DNA from: an uncultured Sphingomonadaceae bacterium
Lineage (GTDB): Bacteria > Pseudomonadota > Alphaproteobacteria > Sphingomonadales > Sphingomonadaceae
DNA: 59,405 bases
Direction: 5' to 3'
NCBI GenBank assembly: GCA_937873035.1
Contig: CALMVA010000090.1
Coordinates: forward strand, 1-59,405
Of this stretch, positions 32,790 to 41,675 are shown piece by piece. The notes beneath the pieces are model-generated. The model ran no database searches and had not been told where the DNA came from. It saw only the letters and a list, made by a program, of their open reading frames with translations. Position 1 is the stretch's first letter; every line of letters begins with the position of its first letter. Position numbers and translations under genes: made by a program.

Positions 32790-33553
32790 GCCGGGAGGCC
32801 GATCAGCGAAATTTGTCGGCCATAGCCCGGCTCGCCACAATGCGTGGCACGGCGGAAGCTGTAGAAGCGCACGGCATCGGGATAGGTATCCAGCCCCAAA
32901 GTTTCGACCCGGCCAATGCCCGCAGCGGCAAGCCGACTGGCGACATAGCCTTCAAGATCAAATTGATAATGGCCTTCGCGCCCCGACCTGAAGAAGCGTT
33001 CATTGGCGGGATCATGCTCTTCAAAGCGACGCGCAAAGCCATCGTCCACCTCATAAGAGGCGCGCGCGATGCACGGGCCGACGGCAGCGGCGATCCGGCT
33101 GCGATCTGCCCCCAGTGCTTCCATCGCGGCAATGGTGTGATCGGTCACGCCGCCAATCGCGCCCTTCCACCCGGCATGGGCCGCGCCGACCACGCCGGCC
33201 TGCGCGTCCGCCAGCAGCACAGGCGCGCAATCCGCTGTCAAAATGCCCAGCAGCAGCCCCGGCGTTGCCGTGACAAGCGCATCAGCAGGCGGGCGCGCAT
33301 CAATGGGGTAAGGCTGGGTAACGGCGACAACATCCCCCGAATGGACTTGATGGACCGTTGCAAGCGGCGCACCGGGCAACACCGCTGCGCCTGCGCGCCG
33401 CCGGTTTTCCATCACCGCCGCGCGATCATCATCCGACCCGACACCGACATTCAATCCGGCATGAATACCGGTCGATACCCCGCCCCGGCGCCCCAGAAAC
33501 CCGTGTGGCAGCCCTGCAAGCGCGGTCGCGGTGAAAATGTCGATGCTGTCCAT
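32786..33553 (-). CDS. pgeF: peptidoglycan editing factor PgeF (purine nucleoside phosphorylase/laccase-domain protein)
   Basis: A 255-residue DUF152-family protein. The metal-binding residues are in 'TVHQVHSGDVV', 'LTADCAPVLLAD' and 'GAAHAGWKGAIGGV'; 'VGPCIARASYEV' is also typical. E. coli PgeF removes mis-incorporated L-Ser-containing muropeptide precursors; homologues also act as adenosine deaminase/phosphorylase. It follows the MidA-type gene by 9 bases and overlaps the transporter gene by 4. Confidence 0.93.
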   Translation of the reverse strand: MDSIDIFTATALAGLPHGFLGRRGGVSTGIHAGLNVGVGSDDDRAAVMENRRRAGAAVLPGAPLATVHQVHSGDVVAVTQPYPIDARPPADALVTATPGLLLGILTADCAPVLLADAQAGVVGAAHAGWKGAIGGVTDHTIAAMEALGADRSRIAAAVGPCIARASYEVDDGFARRFEEHDPANERFFRSGREGHYQFDLEGYVASRLAAAGIGRVETLGLDTYPDAVRFYSFRRATHCGEPGYGRQISLIGLPA

Positions 33554-33562
33554 AGTGATTGC

Positions 33563-34654
33563 CTAGCCCATTGCAGCCGGGGTCGGCCAGCCCTTGGCCG
33601 TGAGCGCCATTGCGCGGAACAGCGCGCCCATTTCTTGCGGATGCGTGAGGCGGCGATGCGCTTCGGCAAGCGCGCTCCCGCGTTCAGGATGCAAGCGCGC
33701 CAAGGCGGCAGCACGTTCGGCAATGCCAAGAAGCCCCAGAAAATCGCCCTGCGCCACCGGGCCATGCACCCTTGCGCCCGACATCTCGGCCATGCCGCCA
33801 AGCGTGGCAAAGTCGATATGCGCCGTCAGATCATGCTCGCCCGGCGCCTCAAAGGGGTTGGCAAAGCCATGCTGCTTGACCGCCTGCAACGTCTCGCCCA
33901 GCGCAGGGCCCTCATAGCCATAATCGACGATCAGCGCCGCGCCGCCCTGCGCGTCCAGCCGCCGGGCAAGCGCGCGCACAATGGCAACCGAGGCGGGCGA
34001 ACTTTCGATGATGCTCCCCGGTGCCGCGTCACGCAATGCTTCGGGCACGATCTCGTCGGGCACGGCTTTGCCGGGAATGGGCAGGAACATCGTATCCTGA
34101 CAGGCAACCAGCCGCTCGTGCCAGCTCTCCGCCCGCCGGACGAGCTGATAGACAGGCAGCGCATCGAAAAATTCGTTGGCGACGATAAGCAACGGCGCAT
34201 CATCAGGCAGCGTCGTCACATCATCATGCCATTGGGCATCGGGCACGGCTTTTGCCTGCGCCGTGCGCAAGGCCTGGCTCGTCTCGACGAAATGAACGGG
34301 CGGCTTAAGCCCCGCCTTTGCCATCGCCCTGAGCGCATCGGCCGCCAGCGAGCCGCGCCCCGGCCCCAGCTCGACATAATGGGCGGCAGGCCGCCCCGCC
34401 CGATCCCACAGATCGGCGAGCCACAGCCCGATCAGTTCGCCGAACATCTGGCTGATTTCGGGCGCGGTGATGAAATCGCCCGCCGCTCCCAGCGGATCGC
34501 GCGTGCCATAATAATGGCTGTTTGCCGCCGCCATGAACTGGGCGACGGGAACAGGCCCGCCAAGCGTAATTGCGCGCGCCAGCCTTTCGGGCAGAAGCGG
34601 CTCAGGCGACGCTGGATTGTCCGGCAACGCTCTCGATCCTCTGGCGACGGCCAT
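33563..34654 (-). CDS. SAM-dependent methyltransferase, MidA/NDUFAF7 family
   Basis: A 363-residue methyltransferase from the ATG at 34654; a TTG at 34627 with GAGAG nearby would give 354 residues and a smaller overlap with lgt. Signatures: '[31 protein letters not shown]', SAM-binding '[17 protein letters not shown]', and '[17 protein letters not shown]'. NDUFAF7 methylates an arginine of complex I subunit NDUFS2 in mitochondria; the bacterial target is unproven. In a lgt-midA-pgeF order that is common in alphaproteobacteria. Confidence 0.9.
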   Translation of the reverse strand: MAVARGSRALPDNPASPEPLLPERLARAITLGGPVPVAQFMAAANSHYYGTRDPLGAAGDFITAPEISQMFGELIGLWLADLWDRAGRPAAHYVELGPGRGSLAADALRAMAKAGLKPPVHFVETSQALRTAQAKAVPDAQWHDDVTTLPDDAPLLIVANEFFDALPVYQLVRRAESWHERLVACQDTMFLPIPGKAVPDEIVPEALRDAAPGSIIESSPASVAIVRALARRLDAQGGAALIVDYGYEGPALGETLQAVKQHGFANPFEAPGEHDLTAHIDFATLGGMAEMSGARVHGPVAQGDFLGLLGIAERAAALARLHPERGSALAEAHRRLTHPQEMGALFRAMALTAKGWPTPAAMG

Positions 34655-35459
34655 TGGCGGTCGCAATCATATACAGGCCGATAACGACCAGCGGAAGGCA
34701 CAGGGTCTGGCCCATCGTCATGCCGAACAGGCCATAAACCCCGGCATCGGGTTCACGCACCGTTTCCACGATGAAGCGGAATACGCCCATCCACAGCAGG
34801 AAATGGCCGACGAGACAGCCCGGCTTGTAGCGCGCATCGGTCTTCCAGAAGAGGAAGGACATGATGAGGCCAAGCGCGATGCCTTCGAGGCCCGCTTCAT
34901 ACAGCTGGCTCGGATGGCGCACCACTTCCCCTCCGCCGGGGAAGATCATCCCCCAGGACACATCGGTTTCGCGGCCCCAAAGCTCCCCATTCACGAAATT
35001 GGCAAGGCGACCAAGGAAGTGCCCGATGGGATAGACGACCACGACATAATCATTGATCCTGAGCCAGTTGAGCTTGTTGGCGCGGGCAAACCACAGGATA
35101 CCGAGCAGCACGCCGATCACCCCGCCATGGAACGACATCCCCCCTTCCCACAGCTTGAGCATACTCGCGGGCTGCTGGATCATCTCTGGCTTGTAGAAGA
35201 GGATATAGCCCAGACGCCCGCCAAGGATGATGCCAAGCGTGGCGTAAAACACATAATCGTCCACATGGCGCTTAGCCATCGGCGAGCCGGGCTGGGCGCA
35301 GAGTTTGCCCAGATACCACCAGCCGACCAAAATGCCGGTGATATAGGCCAGACTATACCAACGGATCTTGAAGAAACCGAGGTCGATCGCCACCGGATCG
35401 AGCCCCAGGCTTTCCCAACGCACGGCAGACGTAACGTCAACAAGGCTCGCAAGGATCAA
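34602..35459 (-). CDS. lgt: prolipoprotein diacylglyceryl transferase
   Basis: A 285-residue membrane enzyme that attaches diacylglycerol to the lipobox cysteine of prelipoproteins. Start is TTG at 35459 with AAGGGG seven bases upstream; no ATG is available near the family N-terminus. Signatures '[13 protein letters not shown]' (catalytic His region) and '[21 protein letters not shown]' are intact, with seven membrane segments. Its 3' end overlaps the MidA-type gene by about 53 bases. It would process the lipoproteins predicted in this window. Confidence 0.95.
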   Translation of the reverse strand: MILASLVDVTSAVRWESLGLDPVAIDLGFFKIRWYSLAYITGILVGWWYLGKLCAQPGSPMAKRHVDDYVFYATLGIILGGRLGYILFYKPEMIQQPASMLKLWEGGMSFHGGVIGVLLGILWFARANKLNWLRINDYVVVVYPIGHFLGRLANFVNGELWGRETDVSWGMIFPGGGEVVRHPSQLYEAGLEGIALGLIMSFLFWKTDARYKPGCLVGHFLLWMGVFRFIVETVREPDAGVYGLFGMTMGQTLCLPLVVIGLYMIATANGRRQRIESVAGQSSVA

Positions 35460-35526
35460 GGCTTTTCCCCTTAGAATTTCGGCCTACATAAAGCCGCACA
35501 AGAATAAGACAAAGGGAGAGATTCGC

Positions 35527-37245
35527 GTGCCCTCTGAATTGGACCTTCGCCTCGCAAAAGCGACCGAGTTGATGACCGGCCCCGGTGCCCCGATGGCGCT
35601 GACGACGCACCATGCGCATGGCGTTGACATACCGATGATCGCAACGGCGCCGCCCGCCCTTCCGCAATATTTCGCCCATTTCTGCGCACAGCATGGCGAC
35701 ACACCTTTCATTGTCGATGGCAAACAGCGCCTGAGTTTTGCGCAGGCCTATGCAGCGGCAACCCAGGTGGCGAAGGCGCTCATCAAGACACACAAAGTCT
35801 CGCGCGGGGACCGTGTTGGCATTGCGATGCGCAACGCACCCACATGGGTCGTGCTCTATATGGCGATTCTGATGGCCGGTGGCTGCGCGACGCTGCTCAA
35901 TGGCTGGTGGCAGGGCGGTGAACTGGCCGACGGCATCGAAGATGTCGGCGCGACGCTCGTCTTTGCCGATGCCCAGCGCGCCGCGCGGCTTGCAGAAGTC
36001 GGCTATTCGGGCGGTGCCCGCATCGTCGGCCTCGACATTGCAGCCGAGCTGGACAAGGCGCTTGAACCGGTTCTGGGCGACGCTGATCTGTCAGACGTGA
36101 CGCTCCCGGAGATGACGGGAGATGATCTGGCGACGATCCTCTTCACGTCCGGCTCGACGGGCCAGTCCAAGGGCGCCTTCTGCAACCACCGCGCGGTGGT
36201 GCAGGGCACCTTCAACTATATCGCGCAGGCGCTCGTCATGCTCCAGCTCGCGACCGAGGACGGCACAGTGTCGCTCGACCGTCCCCAGCACGCAACGCTG
36301 CTCACCGTGCCGCTCTTCCACGTGACGGGCGAAGTGCCGGTGATGCTGGTGAGCTTTGCCATTGGCCGCAAGATCGTGATGATGCCCAAGTGGAATGTCG
36401 TGACCGCGATGGAGTTGATCCAGAAGGAAAAGATCACCAACTTCACCGGTGTTCCGCTGATGAGCTTCGAGCTGATGACGCACCCCGACCGGCACAAATA
36501 TGATCTTTCATCGCTACAGGGCCTCGCTGGCGGCGGCGCACCGCGCCCGGTGGACCATGTGAAGCGCATCGCCGATGAATTCCCGACGGCCCCGCCCGCC
36601 ATCGGCTATGGTCTGACCGAAACCAACGGTGTGGGTGCGGGCAATTTCTCGACCAACTATCTCGCCAAGCCCAATTCCACCGGCCTCGCCTCCAAGCCAC
36701 TTGTCGACATGGCGATCCTCGACGATGCCGGAAAGCCCATGCCGCAAGGCGAGCGCGGCGAAGTTTCGATCCGTTCGGTCGCGCTCTTTTCCGGCTATTG
36801 GAACCGCCCCGACGCGACCGCCGCCTGCATGACAAGTGACGGCTATTTCCGCACGGGCGACATCGGCTATCTCGATGAGGACGGCTATCTCTTCATCGTC
36901 GATCGCAAGAAAGACATCATCATCCGTGGCGGCGAGAATATCAGCTGCCAGGAAGTCGAAGCGGCAATCTACGAACATCCCGCCATTGCCGAAGCGTGCG
37001 TATTCGGACTGCCCGATGAGCGGATGGGCGAATTGCCCGGAGCAGTCGTTTATTGCCACCCCGGCCAGAGCGTCGATGAAGCAGGGCTTGCCGAGTTTCT
37101 GAAAGGCCGCATCGCGGCGTTCAAGGTTCCCGAAAAAATCTGGTTCGAGGCGGAAAATCTGCCGCGCCTTGGCACCGAAAAGATCGACAAGGTGTCGTTG
37201 CGCGCCAAATATCGCAAACTCTGGGAGCAAGCGGTGGCAGCATAA
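35527..37245 (+). CDS. class I acyl-CoA ligase (AMP-forming)
   Basis: A 572-residue adenylate-forming enzyme. I choose GTG at 35527, because AAAGGGAGAG stands 6 bases before it; an in-frame extension would overlap lgt on the other strand. The ATP/AMP motif 'TILFTSGSTGQSKGAF', 'YGLTETNGVG', 'YFRTGDIGYLDEDGYLFIVDRKKDIIIRGGENI' and the C-terminal catalytic Lys in 'LGTEKIDKVSLR' are present. The substrate, probably a fatty or aromatic acid, cannot be fixed. Divergent from lgt with a 67-base gap. Confidence 0.9.
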   Translation: MPSELDLRLAKATELMTGPGAPMALTTHHAHGVDIPMIATAPPALPQYFAHFCAQHGDTPFIVDGKQRLSFAQAYAAATQVAKALIKTHKVSRGDRVGIAMRNAPTWVVLYMAILMAGGCATLLNGWWQGGELADGIEDVGATLVFADAQRAARLAEVGYSGGARIVGLDIAAELDKALEPVLGDADLSDVTLPEMTGDDLATILFTSGSTGQSKGAFCNHRAVVQGTFNYIAQALVMLQLATEDGTVSLDRPQHATLLTVPLFHVTGEVPVMLVSFAIGRKIVMMPKWNVVTAMELIQKEKITNFTGVPLMSFELMTHPDRHKYDLSSLQGLAGGGAPRPVDHVKRIADEFPTAPPAIGYGLTETNGVGAGNFSTNYLAKPNSTGLASKPLVDMAILDDAGKPMPQGERGEVSIRSVALFSGYWNRPDATAACMTSDGYFRTGDIGYLDEDGYLFIVDRKKDIIIRGGENISCQEVEAAIYEHPAIAEACVFGLPDERMGELPGAVVYCHPGQSVDEAGLAEFLKGRIAAFKVPEKIWFEAENLPRLGTEKIDKVSLRAKYRKLWEQAVAA

Positions 37246-37306
37246 GCGCCATCGCTGCAAATTGATGGCTGGCAGGCAGGCTTGGCATTGCCTATCAGCA
37301 GAACCG

Positions 37307-39541
37307 ATGACGATCCTTGAGCTTGGGGAAAGGCCGCGGCGCATTTCGCGGCGGGGGCTGCTGATTGGCGGGGGCGCAGGCCTTGGCCTGCTCGTCGCGT
37401 GGACTGTCTGGCCGCGCCGCTATGCGCCCAACCTTGCGGTGGCTGAAGGCGAGCACGTCTTTAACGGCTATCTCAAGATCGCATCGGGCGGGCAGGTCAC
37501 AGTCGTCGTGCCGGAGGTGGAAACCGGGCAGGGCAGTTACACTGTGTTTGCGCAGATCGTGGCTGATGAACTTGGCGCGGACTGGCGCACCATTGGTATT
37601 GAGCCTGCACCGCTCAGCCCATTTTATGCCGATGCCGCCGCAACCGCAGACTGGCCCATGGACATCGGCGATCAACTTGCAGAGGCGATCTCCACGCCGC
37701 CCCCTCAAGTCACAAGCGAAGCCTTTGCGCCGGGCAGCTTTGAGCAACGCGCCCGTGAGGCGGGGGCCGCCGCCCGCGCGCTTTTGTGCCGCGCCGCTGG
37801 CAAACGCTGGGGGGCTGACTGGCGGGCTTGCGACACCGCAGGCAGCTTTGTCGTTCTTGGTAATGAGCGGCTGCGCTTTGGCGAGCTCGCCGAAGATGCC
37901 GCGCGCTATGACGTGCCCGATAAGGTGCCCTTGCGCACCAATCAGGATAACCGGCTGATTTACCAGTCACTGCCGCGCCTCGATGCCCCGGCAAAGGTTG
38001 ATGGGTCCGCCAATTTTGCAGGCGACATCCGCCTGCCGGGGATGGTCTATGCCGCGCTGCGCGCCGGACCATTGGGCGATACCCGCTTTGACTCCATTGA
38101 CAGCAAGGCCATTGAAGCGCGGCCAGATGTAGAGCGCGTCATCACGCGCGATCGCTGGGTCGCCGTTGTGGCGCGCAGCTGGTGGGCAGCGGAGGCGGCG
38201 CTCAACGCCGTTCGCCCGCGCTTCAAGACCGTCGGCAAGACACCCGACAGCAAGGCGATGAACAGCGCACTTGAGCAAGCTTTCACGCAGACCGGCGTCG
38301 AAATGGCCGCCATCGGTGATGTTGATGCGCTTTTCGCCAACGCCCGGCTCCATCGTGCCGACTATTCGGTCGGCCTTGCCCCGCACGTCTCGCTTGAACC
38401 GATGACGGCAACCGCCATGGAACGTGAAGGGCGGCTTGAACTCTGGCTCCCCACTCAAGCCCCTGGCCTGGCCCGCAGGGCGGCAGCCGATGCCATCGGC
38501 TTTTCACCCGATGACGTAATCGTCCATCCGGTCATGGTCGGCGGCTCCTTTGGCCGCGCTTATGAAACCGAGGCCGCCGCGCAGGCCGCCATCCTTGCGA
38601 TTGAGATGCAAGTGCCCGTCCAGCTCATCTGGTCGCGCGCTGAAGATATGATGCAGGACAGATTTGGCCCGCCCGCAAAGGCCCGGATGTTCGCGCGGAT
38701 GGGACCGGCCGGACAGATTGAGGCATGGCGCGCGCGCGTCTCCACACCCGATGCACTGGCTGAACTGAAAGCGCGCATCGCCGATGGTGAGACAGCGTTT
38801 GAGGCGCAGAAGACCGCCGCCAAGGCGAGCAGCCATGCTGCCGTATCCGGCGCTGTGCCGCCATATGCGCTCAGCAATGTCAGCGTCATGCACCATCCCG
38901 TCGATATTGGCGTTCCGGTCGGCAAGTTGCGCGGCGGAGCAGACCGGGCGACGGTTTTCGCCCGTGAAAGCTTTATCGACGAGCTTTCAAAGGAAAGTGG
39001 TGTCGAGGCTTTTTCCTTCCGCATGGCGATGATGGGCGGCAATCCGCGCCTTGCCACCTGCCTCTCGAAGGTCGCGGTGCTGGGCGGGTGGGAAGGCGGC
39101 GGCGCGGGCACGCAGCAGGGCCTTGCCTGCCATGCGATGCAGAACAGCTACATCGCCGTGCTGGCCGAGGCCTATATCTCTGAAGACCAGCGTATCGTCG
39201 TGCCGCGCCTTTATGCGGTGGCAGATGTCGGGCGCATCCTCCACCCGGACATTGCCCTTCAGCAGGTGCAAGGCGGGCTTTTGTTCGGGCTGGCCGCAGC
39301 ACTTGGCAATGCGGTGGACGTGAACGAGGGCATCGCCCATCCGCTGCGCATAGGCGATCTGGCGCTGCCGACGCTCGCCGACTGCCCCGATATTCGTATC
39401 GAAATCATCCCCAGTCGCGAGCCTTCGGGCGGCTGGGGAGAGATTGGCGTTCCCGCCGTCGCGCCTGCTGTCGCCAATGCCCTTTGGGCAGGGAGCGGAC
39501 GGCGCTTCCGGTCGCTACCGCTACTCCCCAGAAACAGATGA
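37307..39541 (+). CDS. molybdopterin-binding (xanthine dehydrogenase/IorB-type) large subunit with Tat signal
   Basis: A 744-residue protein. The start at 37307 gives a twin-arginine signal 'RRISRRGLLIGGGAGLGLL' so it is exported folded with its cofactor. Signatures of the isoquinoline 1-oxidoreductase beta-type: 'VVPEVETGQGSYT', 'LDAPAKVDGSANFAGDIRLPGMVYAAL', 'GGSFGRAYETEAAAQAA' near the Mo site, and terminal 'GEIGVPAVAPAVANALW' with the catalytic Glu. The usual small 2Fe-2S subunit and cytochrome are not encoded next to it. Its stop overlaps the hemH ATG by 4 bases. Substrate unknown (aldehyde or N-heterocycle in relatives). Confidence 0.88.
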   Translation: MTILELGERPRRISRRGLLIGGGAGLGLLVAWTVWPRRYAPNLAVAEGEHVFNGYLKIASGGQVTVVVPEVETGQGSYTVFAQIVADELGADWRTIGIEPAPLSPFYADAAATADWPMDIGDQLAEAISTPPPQVTSEAFAPGSFEQRAREAGAAARALLCRAAGKRWGADWRACDTAGSFVVLGNERLRFGELAEDAARYDVPDKVPLRTNQDNRLIYQSLPRLDAPAKVDGSANFAGDIRLPGMVYAALRAGPLGDTRFDSIDSKAIEARPDVERVITRDRWVAVVARSWWAAEAALNAVRPRFKTVGKTPDSKAMNSALEQAFTQTGVEMAAIGDVDALFANARLHRADYSVGLAPHVSLEPMTATAMEREGRLELWLPTQAPGLARRAAADAIGFSPDDVIVHPVMVGGSFGRAYETEAAAQAAILAIEMQVPVQLIWSRAEDMMQDRFGPPAKARMFARMGPAGQIEAWRARVSTPDALAELKARIADGETAFEAQKTAAKASSHAAVSGAVPPYALSNVSVMHHPVDIGVPVGKLRGGADRATVFARESFIDELSKESGVEAFSFRMAMMGGNPRLATCLSKVAVLGGWEGGGAGTQQGLACHAMQNSYIAVLAEAYISEDQRIVVPRLYAVADVGRILHPDIALQQVQGGLLFGLAAALGNAVDVNEGIAHPLRIGDLALPTLADCPDIRIEIIPSREPSGGWGEIGVPAVAPAVANALWAGSGRRFRSLPLLPRNR

Positions 39542-40548
39542 TGCACAAACCAGACAATCACCCCGCCACACCCGCGCCGCGCATTGGCGTGCTGCTCATC
39601 AACCTCGGCACGCCCGACGCGCCAGAGCCGGGCGCGGTGCGCCGCTATTTGAAGCAGTTCCTTTCCGACCGCCGCGTCGTCGAAATACCCCGATTTATCT
39701 GGCAACCCATATTGCGCCTCTTCGTGCTGACGACGCGCCCGGCCAAGTCCGCGCACGCCTATGCCCAAATCTGGACACCCGAAGGATCGCCGCTCGCCAT
39801 CGTCACGCGCAATCAGTCAGAAGCGATGCAGCGCCACTTTGGCGCGCGCGCGATGGTCGATTGGGCAATGCGCTATGGCACTCCATCCATCGGCGACAAG
39901 CTTGAGGCGATGAAGGCGGCGGGCTGCGAGCGCATCCTGCTGGCGCCGCTCTACCCCCAATATAGCGCAGCGACGACCGCAACGGTGTTTGACGATGCTG
40001 CGCGCGCCATGAGCAAGATGCGCTGGCAACCGGCCATCCGCACCCTGCCGGCCTATCATGACGATCCGGCTTATATCGCCGCGCTCAAAACCTCGATCGA
40101 GAATGAACTGGCGCAACTTTCCTTCACGCCCGACACGCTTCTCGCCAGCTTCCATTCCATGCCGGAACGCACCTTGCATCTGGGCGACCCCTATCATTGC
40201 CAGTGCCAAAAGACCGCCCGGCTGCTGGCCCAGGCCCTGGGCCGCGAGGTGCGCGTCTCCTTCCAGTCCAAGCTTGGCCGCGCCAAATGGCTTGAACCTG
40301 CGACCGAAGCGACGCTCGCCGGGCTGCCGGAGCAAGGCATGAAGAAAATTGCTGTCGTCGCGCCTGGTTTTTCGGCGGACAATCTTGAAACGCTCGAAGA
40401 AGTGGCGCTGCGCGGCCGCGACACCTTCCTCGAAGCGGGCGGAAGCGATTTTGCCTATCTGCCTTGTCTCAATGCGAGTGAAACGGGCACGCAAATGCTG
40501 GCCGCCTTACTTTCACGTGAACTTGAAGGCTGGCTGCCCACGCAATAG
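39538..40548 (+). CDS. hemH: ferrochelatase
   Basis: A 336-residue enzyme inserting iron into protoporphyrin IX, the last step of haem b synthesis. 'GVLLINLGTPDAPEPGAVRRYLKQFLSD' is the family N-terminus; the metal/proton site His is in 'LLASFHSMPERT' and the C-terminal 'VVAPGFSADNLETLEEV' carries the second acidic site. ATG-ATG start at 39538/39541, the first overlapping the previous stop. Haem produced would serve, among others, the haem c dehydrogenase in this window. Confidence 0.95.
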   Translation: MMHKPDNHPATPAPRIGVLLINLGTPDAPEPGAVRRYLKQFLSDRRVVEIPRFIWQPILRLFVLTTRPAKSAHAYAQIWTPEGSPLAIVTRNQSEAMQRHFGARAMVDWAMRYGTPSIGDKLEAMKAAGCERILLAPLYPQYSAATTATVFDDAARAMSKMRWQPAIRTLPAYHDDPAYIAALKTSIENELAQLSFTPDTLLASFHSMPERTLHLGDPYHCQCQKTARLLAQALGREVRVSFQSKLGRAKWLEPATEATLAGLPEQGMKKIAVVAPGFSADNLETLEEVALRGRDTFLEAGGSDFAYLPCLNASETGTQMLAALLSRELEGWLPTQ

Positions 40549-40591
40549 CCATAGTCTCGAATCGGGTCTTTTTTGAAAGAAGGGATGCGTG

Positions 40592-41314
40592 ATGGGACGA
40601 GTTGCGATTGTAACGGGTGGAACGCGCGGCATTGGCGAGGCCATCAGCCGCCGCCTCAGCGACATGGGCATGACGGTCGTCGCCAACTATGCGGGCAATG
40701 AGGAAAAGGCGAAGGCCTTTGAAGACAAGACCGGCATCCGCACCTACAAATGGGATGTGGGCGATTTCAACGCCTGCCAGCAGGGCTGCGCACAGGTTGC
40801 CGCCGAAGTCGGCCCGGTCGATGTGCTCGTCAACAATGCAGGCATCACGCGCGATGGCACGCTTCTGCGCATGACCTATGAAATGTGGGACGAGGTGATG
40901 CGCATCAATCTGGGCGGCTGCTTCAACATGGCCAAGGCCGTATTCCCCGGTATGCGCGAGCGCGGCTGGGGCCGCATCGTCAATATCGGCTCGATCAACG
41001 GGCAGGGCGGCCAATATGGTCAGGTCAATTATGCCGCCGCCAAATCGGGTATCCATGGCTTCACCAAGGCGCTGGCGCAGGAAGGCGCGAAATTTGGCGT
41101 CACGGTCAACGCGCTCGCGCCGGGCTATATCGATACCGACATGGTGGCCGCCGTGCCCGATGACGTGCTGGCCAAGATCGTCGCCAAAATCCCGGTTGGT
41201 CGCCTTGGTCAGGCCGATGAGATTGCGCGTGGGGTCGCGTTTCTATGCGGCGAGGATGCGGGCTTCGTGACGGGATCGACGCTGTCGATCAACGGCGGCC
41301 AGCATATGTATTGA
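40592..41314 (+). CDS. phbB: acetoacetyl-CoA reductase (PhaB-type SDR)
   Basis: A 240-residue short-chain dehydrogenase. 'VAIVTGGTRGIGEAISRRL' binds NADPH, and 'GSINGQGGQYGQVNYAAAKSGIHGFTKAL' includes the Y-x3-K pair and the QGGQYGQ stretch typical of acetoacetyl-CoA reductases. It makes (R)-3-hydroxybutyryl-CoA for polyhydroxybutyrate; no synthase gene is in the window. An in-frame GTG sits one codon earlier. AAGGGA precedes the start. Confidence 0.92.
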   Translation: MGRVAIVTGGTRGIGEAISRRLSDMGMTVVANYAGNEEKAKAFEDKTGIRTYKWDVGDFNACQQGCAQVAAEVGPVDVLVNNAGITRDGTLLRMTYEMWDEVMRINLGGCFNMAKAVFPGMRERGWGRIVNIGSINGQGGQYGQVNYAAAKSGIHGFTKALAQEGAKFGVTVNALAPGYIDTDMVAAVPDDVLAKIVAKIPVGRLGQADEIARGVAFLCGEDAGFVTGSTLSINGGQHMY

Positions 41315-41432
41315 CGGAGAAAGGCGGGATGAAGCGGAACGCGAAGCCCGCCGGAGCGCGTGGCGCATCATCCGGCAGAGCCGGCAGCGCACACGCGCTG
41401 ACTGATGGCGGCGGCTTTGCCGTCGCCCTGCG

Positions 41433-41675
41433 ATGGGCCACGTGATGCAAGGCCCCGTCAAACGCTCTGTGACCATTGCCGGTCACGAAACGTCGATCAG
41501 CCTTGAGCCGATCTTCTGGGATGCGCTGCGCCGGACCGCGGGCGACGAAGCTATTCCCGTCAATGCCCTCGTCGCCCGGATTGATGCCGAGCGGATCGCC
41601 GCTGACGACCCGCCCAACCTCGCCAGCGCGATCCGCGTCTGGCTTTATGCGCGGTTGAGCAACACGCGCGCCTGA
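41433..41675 (+). CDS. ribbon-helix-helix domain protein
   Basis: An 80-residue protein (76 if the ATG at 41445 is used). 'KRSVTIAGHETSISLEPIFWDALRRTA' and 'VNALVARIDAERI' match the RHH_4 family of small putative DNA-binding proteins common in alphaproteobacteria. Targets unknown. Its last 31 bases overlap the 3' end of the convergent glutamate dehydrogenase gene. The 118-base gap before it holds GC-rich hairpins (for example 41407-41427) but no gene. Confidence 0.8.
   Translation: MGHVMQGPVKRSVTIAGHETSISLEPIFWDALRRTAGDEAIPVNALVARIDAERIAADDPPNLASAIRVWLYARLSNTRA

Noticed and set aside
32711..34684. Open frame of about 657 codons on the plus strand across pgeF and the MidA-type gene
   Set aside because: Both minus-strand genes are clear family members; the plus-strand product is a low-information Arg-rich sequence typical of antisense frames in GC-rich DNA.
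35425..35437. GACGTAACGTC also present within lgt, suggesting a shared operator with 47905-47915
   Set aside because: It lies in the coding sequence near the lgt start and could be chance; two short matches are not enough to claim a regulon.
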